Source: an uncultured Eubacteriales bacterium
Lineage (GTDB): Bacteria > Bacillota > Clostridia > Christensenellales > CAG-138
Direction: 5' to 3'
Length of the DNA stretch: 64,000 nt
Assembly (NCBI GenBank): GCA_902801845.1
Contig: CADCJW010000009.1
Span: forward strand, 48,707 to 112,706
The first letter of the stretch is position 1; the number at the start of each line of letters is the position of its first letter. Below are positions 46,165 to 53,929 of the stretch, in pieces. The translations under genes were made by a program, and so were the position numbers. The notes under the pieces are model-generated. The model made no database searches, had not been told where the DNA came from, and worked only from the letters and a program-made list of their open reading frames with translations.

Positions 46165-47877
46165 TCAATAGGCGGCGGCCTTGCCGTCCCGCCGGGGATC
46201 CGCCGCGCCCCGCAATGTGCCGTCGCTCAGCCGCTGAACCGCCTGGACGCAGGGGAAGGTGAACCAGACCTCGCTCACGTTCACCTCGTGGCCCATGCTC
46301 CTAAGGGCCTCCACAGTCTCGTCGCTGACCCGGCGCTCCAGGATGAGGGTGCCGAAGTCATCGTGCATGCGGACGGCGTCGATGGCGTCCTGCACGTCCA
46401 TGCCGTGGTCGATGACCTTGGTGATCACCTGCATGACGCCGCTGATAATCCGGGTGGAGCCGGGCGCGCCCAGGGCCAGGAGGGGCAGCCCGTCCTTCAG
46501 CACCAGGGTGGGGCTCATGGAGCTCAGGGGCCGTTTGTTCCCCGCTACAACGTTGGGGCTCTCAGGGTCGGTGGAAAAATCGAAGAGGGTGTCGTTCAGA
46601 AGGATGCCCGTGCCCTCCGCCACCAGGGCCGAGGCGAAGGTGGCGTCCACGGTTTTGGTCACGGTCACCATGTTCCCCGCGGCGTCCAGAATGGAGTAGC
46701 TGGTGGTGGAATCGGACTCGAAGAGCCAGGGGTCCTCGGCCTCGTAGGTCTTCGATCGATCCAGGTCGATCCTTTCCGCCTGGACCCTGGCGTAGGTCTT
46801 GTCGATGAGGCCCGATACCGGCACGTCCACATATTCCGGGTCCCCCATGTACCTGGCTCGGTCGGCGTAGCACAGCTTCATGACCTCGGAAAGGAGATGG
46901 AAGTATTCCGCGCTCTCCGGGTCCAGGACCCCCACGTCGAAGTTCTCCAGGATGTTCAGCATCTCGATGATGATGGTGCCGCCGGAGCTGGGCAGGTTGG
47001 AGCTATAGACGTCGCAGCCCCGGTAGGTGCCGTGGACGGGCTCCGTCACGTGTATCCCATAGTTGGCGAAGTCCTCCAACGTGAGGCAGCCCCCGTCAGC
47101 CTGGACCGCAGAGACGATCTTTTCGGCGAGCTCCCCCCGATAGAAGACGCTCTCCCCCTGCTCCGCAATGAGCCGCAGGGAGTTGGCCAAGTCCGGGTTT
47201 TTAATGATATCCCCCGCCTCGAAGGGCATCCAGTCCTCATCCAGATAGATGGCGGCGGTGCTGTCGTGCTGGGAAATGGCCCGATAGGCGTCCTTGATGT
47301 CCCGGCTGGTGATGTGGGACACGATAAAGCCCTCCTCCGCCATTTGGATGGCCGGGGCCATGACCGCTTCCCGGCTCATGGTGCCGTATGTTTCCAGGGC
47401 GTACAGCAGCCCTTTCACGTCCCCGGGCACAGCCACGGCCTTGCCGCCGATCTTGTTCTCCTGGTTCGCCACGGAGCCGTCGGGGTTGATGGTCCACATG
47501 TCCAGGGAGGCCGCGGCCCCGGACCGATCCCGAAAATCGATGAAGAGGATCTCCCCCGTGTCCGCCAGCCGCAGCGTCATGAACCCGCCGCCGCCGATGC
47601 CGGAGGACTGCTGCTCGCACACGCCCAAGGCGAAGCCCACGGCCACCGCCGCGTCGATGGCGTTGCCGCCCCGCTTCAAAATGTCCAAACCGATCTCGGT
47701 GCACTCCGCCCGGCCCGTGGCCACGACGCCGTTCTGTCCCGTGGCGTCCCGGCCGCCCAAAACGACGTCCTCCCCGCCGGAAGCAGCGTCGACCGTCAGC
47801 GGACAGCAGACGATCGCCAGTGCCAGCAGGCACAGGAGCATCCTTTGGGCGAGGGAAAAGGGGGCGTGTTTCGACAT
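46165..47877 (-). CDS. ggt: Second gamma-glutamyltransferase, Sec-exported
   Basis: 570 residues with a Sec-type signal ('MLLCLLALAIVCCPLTVDA', about 13-31, cleavage near DAAS). The core matches the Tat-type paralogue: 'RGGNAIDAAVAVGFALGVCEQ', 'SSGIGGGGFMTLR', catalytic Thr391 after 'ESDS' in 'TTSYSILD', and 'LSSMSPTLVLKDGLP'. Thr391 has the same residue number as in the E. coli enzyme. It hydrolyses gamma-glutamyl bonds outside the cell. It is one of two GGTs within 7 kb that use different export routes; the pair could divide labour between polymer and small peptides (inference). Confidence 0.93.
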   Translation of the reverse strand: MSKHAPFSLAQRMLLCLLALAIVCCPLTVDAASGGEDVVLGGRDATGQNGVVATGRAECTEIGLDILKRGGNAIDAAVAVGFALGVCEQQSSGIGGGGFMTLRLADTGEILFIDFRDRSGAAASLDMWTINPDGSVANQENKIGGKAVAVPGDVKGLLYALETYGTMSREAVMAPAIQMAEEGFIVSHITSRDIKDAYRAISQHDSTAAIYLDEDWMPFEAGDIIKNPDLANSLRLIAEQGESVFYRGELAEKIVSAVQADGGCLTLEDFANYGIHVTEPVHGTYRGCDVYSSNLPSSGGTIIIEMLNILENFDVGVLDPESAEYFHLLSEVMKLCYADRARYMGDPEYVDVPVSGLIDKTYARVQAERIDLDRSKTYEAEDPWLFESDSTTSYSILDAAGNMVTVTKTVDATFASALVAEGTGILLNDTLFDFSTDPESPNVVAGNKRPLSSMSPTLVLKDGLPLLALGAPGSTRIISGVMQVITKVIDHGMDVQDAIDAVRMHDDFGTLILERRVSDETVEALRSMGHEVNVSEVWFTFPCVQAVQRLSDGTLRGAADPRRDGKAAAY

Positions 47878-47903
47878 GGTTTTCTCCCGGAGGCGTTTTT
47901 GTC

Positions 47904-47932
47904 AGTATACAGTTTTTCGCACGAAAAAGCAA
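47904..47932 (-). promoter_or_regulatory. Sigma-A promoter of the second ggt
   Basis: Minus strand TTGCTT (47932-47927), 17 bases, TATACT (47909-47904). The spacer contains TTTCG-TG-CGAAA, a small inverted repeat that could bind a regulator. Confidence 0.75.
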
Positions 47933-47950
47933 ACGGAAATGTGCGGTATG

Positions 47951-47978
47951 AAAAAGGCGGGCCGCGAAGGTCCGCCTT
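47951..47978 (-). terminator. Intrinsic terminator of the SLC13-type permease gene
   Basis: Minus strand AAGGCGGACC, loop TTCGC, GGCCCGCCTT followed by TTT. It lies 15 bases after the permease stop. Confidence 0.85.
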
Positions 47979-47992
47979 AGGATGCTATTGCG

Positions 47993-49279
47993 TCAGTAAC
48001 AGGGATATAGGGTCATGCCCACCAGCACCGTGATGAGGCCCATGAGAATGGCCGGGAGCCAGCCCATCTTGAGGAGGGACTTTTGGTCGTAGCCGCCGGC
48101 GCCCATCATCATGGGCACCACGGAGGTGGCCATGGGAGTCATGACGGAGCACATGGAGCCGATGTAGCACATCTCCATCAGGCCCCGGGGATCGCACTTC
48201 AGCGACATGGAGGTGAGGATCACCAGGGGGATCAGGATCTTGCTCACCGCCCGGTTGTAAAGGAGGCTGGTCATGACGAAGGCCGCCAGGAAGAAGATGG
48301 CGCCGATCAGATAGCTGTTGTGGACGCCGCCCAGGAGGCTCGCCACCGCGTCCCCCACCAGCTCGCCGGCGCCGGTGTTGGCAAAGGCGCTGCCCAAGGT
48401 CACCACGCCCACGTAGAGCATGATGATATCGAGGCACATGCTGTTGATGGCCTCTCGCTCCGTGAGCACGCCCGAGAGTACCAAAAAGGCGGCGCCGCAG
48501 GCAGGGATGATCCAGGAGGGCAGACCGAAGGACTGGAAGATGAGACAGACGATGACGCCGAAGAACACCAGATACCCAATGACCTCCCGGACCGGGGACA
48601 GGGGCTCCCGCTGGGCCTTCTTCCGGGCCTCCACCATGCTGATGGGGACCAGGGGCTGATCGGGGGCGAACCTGGGGGCGAAGAAGATGGCCCAGATGAG
48701 GACGAAGGCCGCCACGAAGATCTTGATGTTCATCTGGGTGAAGGCGGTGAACTGATAGTCCTGGATGCCGTACTCCAGGAGGTAGCCGTTGTCCTCGATG
48801 AAGGTGGCGGCGTAGGGGCCCACGGGCATGATGGTGAAGGAGGTGGCCACGGTGACGAGGCCGATGGAGTACATCATCTTGGAGGGGCTCACCTTCATCT
48901 CCTCGCACATGGCGATGACCAGGGGGCACACCAGGGCAAAGAGGGCGGTGATGCTGGGGATGAACTGACCCAGAATGAAGGTCACCAGCACGTATCCGAC
49001 CAGGACCTTGGTAAAGGAGCCCTTGGAGACCCGGTACACCAGTTTGGACAGCTTCTCCACCATCTGGGTCCGCCCGAGACCCGCGGCGATGATGAACATG
49101 GAGATCATGGTGATCACCGTGTTGCTGCCCATGTTCCCAAGAGCGGTCTTGGAATCCACGCAGCCTGTCACCACCAGCACCAGCATGCCGACGATGGAGG
49201 TCAGGGCCATGGGGAGCTTGTGGAGGGAGAAGCTGACGATCATGAAAAGAAATACCAGCAGCGTTATGGTCATTTGCAT
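47993..49279 (-). CDS. SLC13/DASS-type permease
   Basis: 428 residues from the ATG at 49279 with about 11-12 hydrophobic segments. 'GSNTVITMISMFIIAAGLGRT' (about 52-72), 'QFIPSITALFALVCPLVIAM' and 'PVGPYAATFIEDNGYLLEY' are typical of the ion-transporter superfamily to which SLC13 and arsenite permeases belong. 'YNRAVSKILIPLVILTSM' and 'MTPMATSVVPMMMGAGGY' form the second half-motif. It probably takes up a di- or tricarboxylate or similar anion by sodium or proton symport; substrate not identifiable. Monocistronic with its own promoter and terminator. Longer upstream in-frame starts would overlap the neighbouring phosphatase and are rejected. Confidence 0.82.
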   Translation of the reverse strand: MQMTITLLVFLFMIVSFSLHKLPMALTSIVGMLVLVVTGCVDSKTALGNMGSNTVITMISMFIIAAGLGRTQMVEKLSKLVYRVSKGSFTKVLVGYVLVTFILGQFIPSITALFALVCPLVIAMCEEMKVSPSKMMYSIGLVTVATSFTIMPVGPYAATFIEDNGYLLEYGIQDYQFTAFTQMNIKIFVAAFVLIWAIFFAPRFAPDQPLVPISMVEARKKAQREPLSPVREVIGYLVFFGVIVCLIFQSFGLPSWIIPACGAAFLVLSGVLTEREAINSMCLDIIMLYVGVVTLGSAFANTGAGELVGDAVASLLGGVHNSYLIGAIFFLAAFVMTSLLYNRAVSKILIPLVILTSMSLKCDPRGLMEMCYIGSMCSVMTPMATSVVPMMMGAGGYDQKSLLKMGWLPAILMGLITVLVGMTLYPCY

Positions 49280-49342
49280 AGGAAAGCCTCTGTGATCTCG
49301 GATTTTTTCTGTAGGACGGGGGATCGTTTCCCCTATGTTTCG

Positions 49343-49372
49343 ATTATATATTGTCCCGCTCTGTGCTGTCAA
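49343..49372 (-). promoter_or_regulatory. Sigma-A promoter of the SLC13-type permease
   Basis: Minus strand TTGACA (49372-49367), 18 bases, TATAAT (49348-49343). The -35 overlaps the stop region of the histidinol phosphatase gene. The leader contains GGGGAAACGATCCCC, a short hairpin. Confidence 0.88.
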
Positions 49373-50148
49373 GAAGCTCCCCCACCGGGCCGTCGAAGGG
49401 CCATATCCTGCTCCGGGACGATGCCGAAGCGGGCGGCGTAGTCGAGGGCCAGCTGCACCTGGTCCGGGTCGGCCACGTCCTCCGGCGCGTGGGCGTCGCA
49501 GCCCAGGATCACCCGGCAGCCCTCGGCCTTGACCAGGGGCCAGAACCGGTCGTCGGGGTAGTTGCGGCCCATCCGCAGGCCCAGGATATTGATCTCCAAA
49601 GGCATGTCCAGCTCCCTGGCCCGGCGGCACAGGCGCCCCATCTCCTCCCGATACGCCGCCTCCGGCCCCTCAAAACAGAACAGGTCCGGATGGGCCACAC
49701 AGGAGAACTTTCCCGTCTCCATGCCCGCGACGACCCGGTCCACATAGGTGCTCAGGGCCCCGCGGCTCCCGGGCCGGGAGGGGTTGTAGACGGTCTCGGA
49801 GCTGTCGTTGAAGTGCTGGGCAAAGAGCAGATACTCCACGGGATAGGGGGCGATCAGGGCCAGCATGCTTTCGAACAGGTCCGGGTAGTACTCCGCCTCG
49901 AAGCCCAGGCGGACGTCGATATCCCCTTTATACTCCGCCCGCAAATCGAGGACGCTGGTCACATATTCCTCCAGCTGCCGGATGGGCACCCGAAACCGGG
50001 ACTCGCGGCCGTCGGGAAAGGCCATGGGCACATGGTCGGAAAACCCCAGCACCTTCAGCCCCCGCCGGATGGCCGTTTCCACATATTCCCTGTCCTCCCC
50101 CACGGCGTGGCCGCAGCGGGTCGTATGGGTGTGATAGTTGGCAAGCAT
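49369..50148 (-). CDS. hisK: PHP-domain histidinol phosphatase-type protein
   Basis: 259 residues from the ATG at 50148. PHP metal motifs: 'NYHTHTTRCGHA' (about 4-15, HxH and the next His), 'LGFSDHVPM' (about 38-46), the Glu in 'GFEAEYYPD', His in 'LFAQHFND' and 'VAHPDLF', and the closing 'LGCDAHAPEDVAD' (about 222-234). Length and order match HisK-type histidinol phosphate phosphatases, which make histidinol in histidine biosynthesis. No other his gene is nearby, so a different phosphoester substrate is possible. Monocistronic with a clear promoter; divergent from guaA. Confidence 0.85.
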   Translation of the reverse strand: MLANYHTHTTRCGHAVGEDREYVETAIRRGLKVLGFSDHVPMAFPDGRESRFRVPIRQLEEYVTSVLDLRAEYKGDIDVRLGFEAEYYPDLFESMLALIAPYPVEYLLFAQHFNDSSETVYNPSRPGSRGALSTYVDRVVAGMETGKFSCVAHPDLFCFEGPEAAYREEMGRLCRRARELDMPLEINILGLRMGRNYPDDRFWPLVKAEGCRVILGCDAHAPEDVADPDQVQLALDYAARFGIVPEQDMALRRPGGGAS

Positions 50149-50182
50149 AGCGCTTTTTCTCCTACAATAGATCGTTCCCTGT

Positions 50183-50210
50183 ATTATACCAGCCCTGAAA
50201 AAAAGCGCAA
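50183..50210 (-). promoter_or_regulatory. Promoter of the histidinol phosphatase gene
   Basis: Minus strand TTGCGC (50210-50205), 16 bases, perfect TATAAT (50188-50183). A GGAG site precedes the ATG. Confidence 0.8.
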
Positions 50211-50267
50211 GCCGTGGAAGGCCGCCGGCCCCTCTCAAAAAAAGTATATAAATCGAGCAACTGCTTC

Positions 50268-50296
50268 TTGCGGCGGGGCGGATATCGTGGTATCAT
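50268..50296 (+). promoter_or_regulatory. Promoter of guaA
   Basis: TTGCGG (50268-50273), 17 bases, TATCAT (50291-50296). The short leader (about 25 bases) has TTTGGAGG before the ATG and no room for a purine riboswitch. Confidence 0.7.
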
Positions 50297-50326
50297 GTGT
50301 CATTATTGAAGATTTGGAGGTAGCTT

Positions 50327-51313
50327 ATGCAGCAGCTTTTGGTGCGTCCCGAGAACATGAAGAGGATCGATTCGCCGGAACTGGCGAAGGCGTACATCGA
50401 CGAACAGGTGGCCGCCATTAAGGAGCAGGTGGGCGACGGCAAGGTGCTGCTGGCCCTCTCCGGCGGCGTGGATTCCTCCGTGGTGGCGGCGCTTCTCATC
50501 AAGGCCATCGGCGATCGGCTGGTGGCGGTCCACGTGAACCACGGCCTTCTGCGCAAGGGCGAGCCCGAGCAGGTGATCGAGGTGTTCCGGAACCAGATGC
50601 ACGCGAACCTCATCTACGTGGACGCGGTGGACCGGTTCTTGGACAAGCTGGCGGGCGTCAGCGATCCCGAGACCAAGCGGAAGATCATCGGCAAGGAGTT
50701 CATCGAGGTCTTCGCCGAGGAGGCCCGCAAGCTCACCGGCATCCGGTTCCTGGCCCAGGGCACCATCTGGCCCGACATCCTGGAGAGCGAAGCGGGCATC
50801 AAGGCCCATCACAACGCGGGCGGCCTTCCCGAGGATCTGAGCTTCGAGCTGGTGGAGCCGGTCCGCATCCTCTTCAAGGACGAGGTGCGCATGGTGGGCA
50901 AGACGCTGGGCCTGCCCGACGGCATGGTCTACCGGCAGCCCTTCCCCGGCCCGGGCCTGGGCGTGCGGTGCGTGGGCGCCATCACCCGGGATCGGCTGGA
51001 GGCCGTGCGGGAGTCCGACGCCATCCTTAGGGAGGAGTTCGCCGCGGCGGGCCTCCAGGGCAAGGTGTGGCAGTACTTCACCGTGGTCCCCGACATGAAG
51101 AGCACCGGCATCCGGGACGGCAAGCGGACCGACGACTGGATGGTCATTATCCGGGCGGTGAACTCCGTGGACGCCGTCACCGCCACCATCGAGGAGGTGC
51201 CCTACAGCCTGCTCCTCAAGATCCGGGACAGGATCTTCCACGAGGTCAAGGGCGTGAACCGGGTCCTCTACGACCTTTCCAGCAAGCCTTTGGCCACCAT
51301 CGAGTACGAATAA
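50327..51313 (+). CDS. guaA: GMP synthase ATP-pyrophosphatase subunit without glutaminase domain
   Basis: 328 residues. The N-type ATP pyrophosphatase P-loop 'VLLALSGGVDSSVVAALL' (about 40-57) is followed by 'HVNHGLLRKGEPEQV', 'FLAQGTIWPDILES' and the dimerisation domain 'YRQPFPGPGLGVRCVGAIT' (about 203-221), ending 'RVLYDLSSKPLATIEYE'. It converts XMP to GMP. Bacterial GuaA is usually about 515 residues with an N-terminal class I glutaminase; here that domain is absent and no stand-alone glutaminase is adjacent. The enzyme may use ammonia or a partner encoded elsewhere, as with archaeal split enzymes. Confidence 0.95.
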   Translation: MQQLLVRPENMKRIDSPELAKAYIDEQVAAIKEQVGDGKVLLALSGGVDSSVVAALLIKAIGDRLVAVHVNHGLLRKGEPEQVIEVFRNQMHANLIYVDAVDRFLDKLAGVSDPETKRKIIGKEFIEVFAEEARKLTGIRFLAQGTIWPDILESEAGIKAHHNAGGLPEDLSFELVEPVRILFKDEVRMVGKTLGLPDGMVYRQPFPGPGLGVRCVGAITRDRLEAVRESDAILREEFAAAGLQGKVWQYFTVVPDMKSTGIRDGKRTDDWMVIIRAVNSVDAVTATIEEVPYSLLLKIRDRIFHEVKGVNRVLYDLSSKPLATIEYE

Positions 51314-51327
51314 TCCATTACCGTATA

Positions 51328-51367
51328 AAAACGCCCTTCGCTGCATGCGCGCAGCGAAGGGCGTTTT
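51328..51367. terminator. Terminator after guaA
   Basis: A perfect 17-bp stem AAAACGCCCTTCGCTGC/GCAGCGAAGGGCGTTTT with a 6-base loop. The T4 and A4 ends let it work for guaA and for the convergent gene at 51402. Confidence 0.92.
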
Positions 51368-51401
51368 GGTATCAGCGGATCGGCAAGCCGGGGTATGCCG
51401 C

Positions 51402-51905
51402 TCATGTGCTGCGTATCGCAAGCGCAAAAAGCGCGTCGCCCGGAAAGCGGTATGCGGAATCGCACACATAGCCCCGAAGCCAAAGATGGCCGTCCACCTT
51501 GCGCAGATACAGCCCCTTGGGAAAGGAGTCGTCCCTTTCGAGCGGTTCTGACAGAACGGTAACGGCCTGATCCGGTGACCTATGCGTTCCGGTAAGAACG
51601 GAATCCTGACTCTGGGGCTGATCTGTCCATGTAAGGCGAAGGAAAAAACCTGTGTCCGGAGGACAGGGGGCGAATTGTGTTTCCTTAATAAGCTGAAACA
51701 GTTCATCAAGAGAGGCGCCGCTCTCCAGCCCTAATTCCTCCAGGGAGAGGATGGCTGCTGTCATCTCTCCCCTCCCCCGGGCAGGGAAGCGAGGGTGCGA
51801 AATATACTTTTCTGCATAAGGATTGGTCAGAATGCCCCGTTCCTTCAGCGTCTGCAGGCTCTGCGCCGCTGTCATCGGCACGCTTTTTATCGGAATCCTC
51901 AGCAT
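51402..51905 (-). CDS. Hypothetical protein, 167 residues
   Basis: From the ATG at 51905 after AGGGGGAAGGAA. It begins 'MLRIPIKSVPMTAAQSLQTL' and contains 'RGRGEMTAAILSLEELGLE' and 'FPKGLYLRKVDGHLWLRGY'. No membrane helix, signal or motif I recognise. Codon usage looks slightly less GC-biased than that of its neighbours, which may hint at later acquisition. It could be a small regulatory or structural protein. No promoter is obvious, and a 112-base gap separates it from the gene upstream. Confidence 0.55.
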   Translation of the reverse strand: MLRIPIKSVPMTAAQSLQTLKERGILTNPYAEKYISHPRFPARGRGEMTAAILSLEELGLESGASLDELFQLIKETQFAPCPPDTGFFLRLTWTDQPQSQDSVLTGTHRSPDQAVTVLSEPLERDDSFPKGLYLRKVDGHLWLRGYVCDSAYRFPGDALFALAIRST

Positions 51906-52017
51906 TTCCTTCCCCCTCGAACCCTCTGCTCTTCCATGCGCCTTGGCATCATCGCCGCTCGGCTTTCGAGGCGGCGCTTTTGCCCCGATCTGCAAACGGC
52001 CGCAGCCGCCCGAGGCC

Positions 52018-52587
52018 TTACAGCAGCCAGAGCAGCACAGCGATGAGGATCGCGCCGGCAACCATGAAGGCGAAGCTCCGCTTCCATTGGCCGGTTTTGT
52101 TGAAGCCGTACAGGTCCGGCCAGGCCTTGGCGAAGACCACCCGGTCGAGATACAGCCACCCGTAGAGGAGCACGGGCAGAATGCCCAGGGGGATGATCCA
52201 GGCGCTCAGGCCCTTCTGCTCGAAGCAGAGGAAGGAGAGGATGGCCAGCAGGGGCGTGACCACGTGCATGATGCGCTCCGGCCCGGTGGACAGCAGCCCT
52301 TCCAAGCTCCTGGAGACGGGCAGCAGGAACAGGAACACGGTGCACAGCGTCACCGTCACGGCCACGGTGCCCATGTATTTCAGGGTCACCGCCCAGGCGG
52401 GCATGGCCCCGCAAAGCTCGCAAACGAGAAGGATCAGCGCCGTCAGCGCGCAGAACAGGTTGGACAGCACCGTGAAGTACCGAAAGGACTCCGGCAGCTT
52501 CTTCGGGGGCGTACGGCGGACCAGGGCACGCATCGCCTGCAGGGTGAGAAACAGGATAGCTTCGTTGATGACGGCGGACGGGACCAT
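52018..52587 (-). CDS. Pr6Pr/FAR-17a-like six-helix membrane protein
   Basis: 189 residues with six hydrophobic segments. 'FRYFTVLSNLFCALTALILL' (about 35-54), 'TVAVTVTLCTVFLFLLPVS' and 'HVVTPLLAILSFLCFEQKG' resemble Pr6Pr-type proteins related to FAR-17a/AIG1 hydrolases, including the 'FxYFTxxSN' opening and the conserved His in helix 4 ('IMHVVTPLL'). Function in bacteria unknown. GGAGG precedes the ATG by 6 bases, and a promoter lies at 52618-52646. Confidence 0.72.
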   Translation of the reverse strand: MVPSAVINEAILFLTLQAMRALVRRTPPKKLPESFRYFTVLSNLFCALTALILLVCELCGAMPAWAVTLKYMGTVAVTVTLCTVFLFLLPVSRSLEGLLSTGPERIMHVVTPLLAILSFLCFEQKGLSAWIIPLGILPVLLYGWLYLDRVVFAKAWPDLYGFNKTGQWKRSFAFMVAGAILIAVLLWLL

Positions 52588-52617
52588 GGCTTGCCTCCAT
52601 GAACGGGATATGCCGAT

Positions 52618-52646
52618 ATCATAGCACGAAAGAGTCTCCCCGACAA
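52618..52646 (-). promoter_or_regulatory. Promoter of the Pr6Pr-like gene
   Basis: Minus strand TTGTCG (52646-52641), 17 bases, TATGAT (52623-52618). Confidence 0.6.
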
Positions 52647-52650
52647 GTCA

Positions 52651-52680
52651 AAAGCCGCCGAACATAGGTTCAGCGGCTTT
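52651..52680 (-). terminator. Terminator of the beta-glucan/M20 operon
   Basis: Minus strand AAAGCCGC-T-GAAC, loop CTAT, GTTC-G-GCGGCTTT with a short T-run, 14 bases after the M20 peptidase stop. Confidence 0.82.
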
Positions 52681-52693
52681 GTGTCGTCATGGC

Positions 52694-53929
52694 TCATTCC
52701 CCCAGCCATGTTTTAAGATAGGCAGCCTTCTTCTCGACGAAGGCAGCGCAGCCGGAGACGGGACGCTCAAAGAGGTCCAGCACCGTCCCCGCCAGGATCT
52801 TGGGCGGGCAGAGGCAGGCAGTTCCCTCGTCCGTCACGGAAAAATCGTCCCCGTGGAACCGGCCCGACACGCCGGTGAAGCCGAACTGGACCGTGGGCAG
52901 CAGGGTGGAGAGATCCCCCACGTCCCCGGAGGCGCCGGAGACGATGCCCTCCGCGATCTCGTCCTCGCCGCAGAGGAGCAGCATGTTCTCCTTCACCAGG
53001 GCGTTGATCGCCCGGCTTTGGGAAAGGGGCAAAAAGCCGGGGCGACGGGTGACTTCCGTTTCGATATCCAGGGCCTCGCCGCACTTCTTTAGGCAATTCT
53101 CCACCAGGTCCGCCGCCCGAAACAGGGCTTTTTCCGTCTGGGCCCGGACGTAGGTCTCCACCACGGCGTGATCGGGCACGATGTTCACCGTCCCCGCCGC
53201 CTCAGCGATCACGGGCTGCACATTCACCCCGTCCTCGGGGTCGAACCGATCCTTCAAGAAGGCGACGCCGGTTTGGGCCAGCAGCGCGGCGTGAAGGGCG
53301 TTCTTCCCCGCGAAGGGGGCCGCCCCTGCATGGGCGCCAAGGCCCGTGTAAACGGCCCGGAGGATGACGAACCCCTTCAGGGTGGAACCCAGGTCGAACC
53401 GGCAGCCAGGCTCCCCGGAGGCGTGGCAGGAGAGGACGCAGTCCACCCCGTCGAAAACGCCCCGGGCGATCATGTCCTGCTTGCCGGAGGGGTATCTGAC
53501 CAGACCCCGGTCCATGAGCTCCTTCCGGTAAGCATAGTCGATCATCTCCTCCGCCGGGGTGAAGATCACCTTCACCGTGCCGGAGAGGGGCTCGTCCTTC
53601 AACGCCTCGATGAGGGCCAGGGCTGCGGAGGTCTGGAGGCTGTGGCCGCAGGAATGGATGCGGCCCTCCCCCGCCTTCTTCGGCAGAGCGTCCATGTCCG
53701 CCACCACCGCCACCACCGGATCCCCCCGGCCCAGGGTGACGATCAGGCCCGTATAGCTCGCCGGCGCATAGGAGAGGCCCCAGCCGTCCAGACAGGCTCG
53801 GATGAACCGACCGGTTTCGAACTCCCGATACCCAAGCTCCGGGATGTCGAAGAGCTTGCGGCTACACTCCACGATGGAGGCCGCGTTTTGATCGATCCTG
53901 TTGAAAACTCTTTGCTTCTGTTCGTTCAT
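52694..53929 (-). CDS. M20 family metallopeptidase/amidohydrolase
   Basis: 411 residues from the ATG at 53929, coupled to the preceding stop by ATGA. M20D-type: 'FDIPELGYREFETGRFIRA' (about 27-45), metal-site 'VVADMDALPKKAG' (about 74-86), 'RIHSCGHSLQTSAALALIEAL' (about 90-110, Cys-Gly-His), 'IFTPAEEMIDY' (Glu-Glu) and 'SCHASGEPG'. The dimerisation lid lies at about 185-300. Relatives remove acyl groups from amino acids or cleave dipeptides such as indole-acyl, hippurate or aminobenzoyl-glutamate. No signal, so cytoplasmic. Its place after a GH5 enzyme and an MBL hydrolase gives no clear substrate. Confidence 0.88.
   Translation of the reverse strand: MNEQKQRVFNRIDQNAASIVECSRKLFDIPELGYREFETGRFIRACLDGWGLSYAPASYTGLIVTLGRGDPVVAVVADMDALPKKAGEGRIHSCGHSLQTSAALALIEALKDEPLSGTVKVIFTPAEEMIDYAYRKELMDRGLVRYPSGKQDMIARGVFDGVDCVLSCHASGEPGCRFDLGSTLKGFVILRAVYTGLGAHAGAAPFAGKNALHAALLAQTGVAFLKDRFDPEDGVNVQPVIAEAAGTVNIVPDHAVVETYVRAQTEKALFRAADLVENCLKKCGEALDIETEVTRRPGFLPLSQSRAINALVKENMLLLCGEDEIAEGIVSGASGDVGDLSTLLPTVQFGFTGVSGRFHGDDFSVTDEGTACLCPPKILAGTVLDLFERPVSGCAAFVEKKAAYLKTWLGE

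Noticed and set aside
49280..49630. An N-terminal extension of the SLC13-type permease by about 117 residues
   Set aside because: It overlaps the phosphatase gene on the same strand in another frame and contains the permease's own promoter.
50297..50326. Purine riboswitch upstream of guaA
   Set aside because: The leader is about 25 bases, far too short, and no conserved purine-box sequence is visible.
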